A stretch of 64,000 nucleotides of DNA from assembly GCF_900109995.1 (NCBI RefSeq), contig NZ_FOCB01000018.1, positions 1 through 64,000 on the forward strand. Reading direction: 5' to 3'. The position numbers were made by a program, and so were the translations under genes. Source of the stretch: Pseudomonas sp. ok272 (GTDB lineage Bacteria; Pseudomonadota; Gammaproteobacteria; Pseudomonadales; Pseudomonadaceae). Below the pieces are notes generated by a model. The model had not been told where the DNA came from. It was given only the letters and a program-made list of their open reading frames with translations, and ran no database searches. The stretch's first letter is position 1. Every line of letters begins with the position of its first letter. This document shows, piece after piece, positions 62,182-64,000 of the stretch.

Positions 62182-63282
62182 TTACTTCCTGATCCTCTTC
62201 AAAAATTTAGTTGAAATGTAACCGTCTATCAAGAAGCCTTCGTGCTCATATGATACGTAGAGCCAAGTGCGATCCTCCTTTCCTAAGACAATCACAGGAG
62301 CATATTGAGGCAGGGTCATTATCACCGTTGACTTCATACCCGGCGCCATCCTGAGTCGAACGTCAGAACGAGTGACAAGACGAATATCTCCTGGCTTACC
62401 AGCGAGATTGGAGTGTATGAAACGCCTAAATTCCGCGATGGATTTTGTTTGCGGCATGCGCGCATTGATATCCACCAACCCTGTTCGCACCGCCTCCCAG
62501 TTAGTCAACACAACCAACGCAGGCGCAAAGCAAATCATCCACAAGTACAGGATCCAAGTCGGAATTATTGAAAGTACTGGCGTTGAACTGGGGGTGGAGA
62601 TCACTCCACCGATGAAGTAGTCCTCAATAGATACCGAGCCTTCGATATCAGCAAATTCTTGGTTCGGTTTTAACTCGGTTGTAGATACTTCTCCGCTCTT
62701 GCCAGATCGAGCGACAAGCTCGCCTACCACTACATCGAACGTTAAGCCCCAAGTTAGCGTCTGTTCCGCGATCTGCCTCAACTTACCGTTGTTACCCCAA
62801 GTCTTGGCCTGCTCAGCAAGCTGCTTTAACTGAGTGCTGCTACCCCAAGCATTGATCTCTTCGGAGAGCTGCTTCAACTGAGGGTCACTGCCCCAGGCTT
62901 TCGCCTGCTCAGCAAGGTGCTTCAACCGAGGGTCATTACCCCAGGCTTTCGCCTGCTCAGCAAGCTGCTTTAACTGAGTGTTGCTACCCCAAGCCTTGGT
63001 TTGCTCAGCAAGGTGCTTCAACCGAGGGTCATTACCCCAGGCCTTCGCCTGCTCAGCAAGCTGCTTCAACTGGGTGTTGCTACCCCAAGCCTTGGTTTGC
63101 TCAGCAAGGTGCTTCAACCGAGGGTCATTACCCCAGGCCTTCGCCTGCTCAGCGATCTGTCTCAACTGAGTGCTGTCGCCCCAAGCTTTAGCCTGTTCAT
63201 CAAGCTGCTTCAACTGATCGCCGCTATTCCGGGTCTCTGTTGGACCTAAAAGGGATAAACGTTCATTTTCCGTATCGTTCAT
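62182..63282 (-). CDS. Membrane protein with ten 16-residue repeats and C-terminal SH3 domain
   Basis: 366 residues, not recognised. After 23 residues come ten copies of a 16-residue unit LKxLAEQxKAWGxxxx (24-183), predicted helical with leucines one face and a fixed AWG. A 50-residue acidic linker follows, then one hydrophobic segment near 252-275 (SIIPTWILYLWMICFAPALV) and a C-terminal domain from about 300 (RLVTRSDVRLRMAPGM then LYVSYEHEGFLIDGYISTKF) that matches bacterial SH3 (SH3b) folds. The orientation is not fixed. It reads against the preceding satellite genes, so it is separately regulated cargo. Confidence 0.72.
   Translation of the reverse strand: MNDTENERLSLLGPTETRNSGDQLKQLDEQAKAWGDSTQLRQIAEQAKAWGNDPRLKHLAEQTKAWGSNTQLKQLAEQAKAWGNDPRLKHLAEQTKAWGSNTQLKQLAEQAKAWGNDPRLKHLAEQAKAWGSDPQLKQLSEEINAWGSSTQLKQLAEQAKTWGNNGKLRQIAEQTLTWGLTFDVVVGELVARSGKSGEVSTTELKPNQEFADIEGSVSIEDYFIGGVISTPSSTPVLSIIPTWILYLWMICFAPALVVLTNWEAVRTGLVDINARMPQTKSIAEFRRFIHSNLAGKPGDIRLVTRSDVRLRMAPGMKSTVIMTLPQYAPVIVLGKEDRTWLYVSYEHEGFLIDGYISTKFLKRIRK
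62734..63213 (-). repeat. Ten tandem 48-bp coding repeats
   Basis: The ten 16-residue units are encoded by 48-bp DNA repeats. Adjacent units alternate (LAEQTKAWGSNTQ then LAEQAKAWGNDPR), giving a 96-bp higher-order period seen at least twice nearly unchanged. Recombination between units should change copy number readily. Confidence 0.8.
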
Positions 63283-63410
63283 TCCAAAGTCTTCTCGCCA
63301 AGCGTAGTGAGGGCTTAAGGTATCGTAGATTACCTTTTGCGAGCACGCGTTTTGGGTCGATAGCGGCCAGCGGTTACGGGGCTATCGGCCAGAAGCGGAC
63401 GCCCCCCTTT

Positions 63411-63866
63411 CTAGAGCCAACGTCTAACCTGGCTGCAGTATTGCGTGAATTCTCTCCCGAAAAGGCTGGCAAGGGCCCGTTCCTCCGGCCCGATCTGGAA
63501 GAGGTTCATGTACATCACGAAGCCCAGCATACCTAGGAGCGCCGGCGGCCAGCCGAGGAAAATTGACCAGGCTATCAGGGCTATCGCGAAGCCTAAGTAC
63601 ATGGGGTTGCGTGTATATCTGTAGACGCCGGTGCTGACCAGAGCCGAGGCCGTTTCTGGCTTCAACGGGTTGACCGTGGTGCGGGCGCGGCGGAAGGACA
63701 GCACGCCGGCCAGACAAATAGCTACGCCGACTACCAACACCACCAGCGCCAGGCCAGTGCGCAACTCGATAGTCAGCTCCAGGGCTCCCGGTAAGTGTAG
63801 AGCCGCGAACCACATCAACAGGCTGAACAGGGTAGCAACCAGCGGCGGGGGGATACGGTTTTCCAT
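63411..63866 (-). CDS. Isoprenylcysteine carboxyl methyltransferase-like membrane protein
   Basis: 151 residues. Four hydrophobic segments; GVYRYTRNPMYLGFAI and the PEERALASLFG motif are those of the ICMT/PEMT family of membrane SAM-dependent methyltransferases. Bacterial members are of unknown substrate. It may be core chromosome right of the element or part of it; the boundary is not found. Confidence 0.85.
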   Translation of the reverse strand: MENRIPPPLVATLFSLLMWFAALHLPGALELTIELRTGLALVVLVVGVAICLAGVLSFRRARTTVNPLKPETASALVSTGVYRYTRNPMYLGFAIALIAWSIFLGWPPALLGMLGFVMYMNLFQIGPEERALASLFGREFTQYCSQVRRWL

Positions 63867-64000
63867 GATGAATTCCTATCAGATACGAACTTGCTACTAG
63901 AGTGAGGGTTATAGCCACTATAGGGTCAAGCACCCTGAGCACGATGGAGGCTGCGGGGCAGATAGCCCGTATCGCCGAGATCAAAGCAGTAATCATCCGT

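Noticed and set aside
62734..63213. Regular repeats resembling a CRISPR array
   Set aside because: The 48-bp units are in frame, contiguous and encode a repeated peptide; there are no unique spacers.
63424..63996. 190-codon frame overlapping the ICMT-like gene
   Set aside because: The other frame has the conserved RNPMY and PEER motifs and membrane segments; this one does not.

Overview
The window is chromosomal DNA of a Pseudomonas, most likely of the P. fluorescens group. The evidence is the gene order guaB-guaA, xseA, leuA, der-bamB-yfgM-hisS-ispG-rodZ-pilW-rlmN-ndk, the isc cluster, cysE-trmJ, suhB and yajC-secD-secF with tgt and queA. Pairs of inverted short palindromes of the GTGGGAGCGAGC type (REP/REPIN repeats) in several intergenic gaps fit the same group.

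Three blocks are visible. (1) Positions 1 to about 16,985 are accessory DNA ending at the 3' end of guaA. From the left it holds the right end of an IS66 element inserted in an antitoxin-like gene, a single-polypeptide (type ISP) restriction-modification enzyme, a tRNA-Phe, and a decayed mobilisation region (traJ, a candidate oriT, a broken traK). Next come a lone membrane protein gene and a replication module (iteron origin, repA, alpA). The cargo follows: an HTH protein gene and a three-gene cassette (GIY-YIG-like protein, fourfold-repeat mini-protein, unknown 354-residue protein). A broken GFA-family gene and a tyrosine integrase next to guaA close the block. The int/alpA/repA layout with insertion at guaA matches a known class of guaA-associated genomic islands; the left end of the island is not identified. 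(2) Positions 16,986 to about 53,580 are conserved housekeeping DNA. It covers guanine nucleotide synthesis, leucine synthesis, tRNA and rRNA modification, isoprenoid synthesis, outer-membrane assembly, cell shape, type IV pili, Fe-S cluster assembly, cysteine synthesis and the Sec membrane complex. (3) From the tRNA-Leu(CAA) at 53,496-53,580 rightwards lies a second element of phage-P4 satellite type. It has its own integrase, arm-type repeats, a GTGTTAC repeat cluster, an AlpA regulator, a run of small overlapping genes and a P4-alpha-like primase/helicase. Uncharacterised genes follow, including a membrane SH3 protein with ten 16-residue repeats. The right end of this element is not recognisable in the window.

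The best candidates for undescribed biology are the cassette at 12,433-14,390, the repeat-membrane-SH3 protein at 62,182-63,282 and the membrane protein at 7,706-8,443. All three are low-GC or repeat-built genes in cargo positions of integrative elements that also carry a restriction system. Their functions cannot be read from sequence alone.
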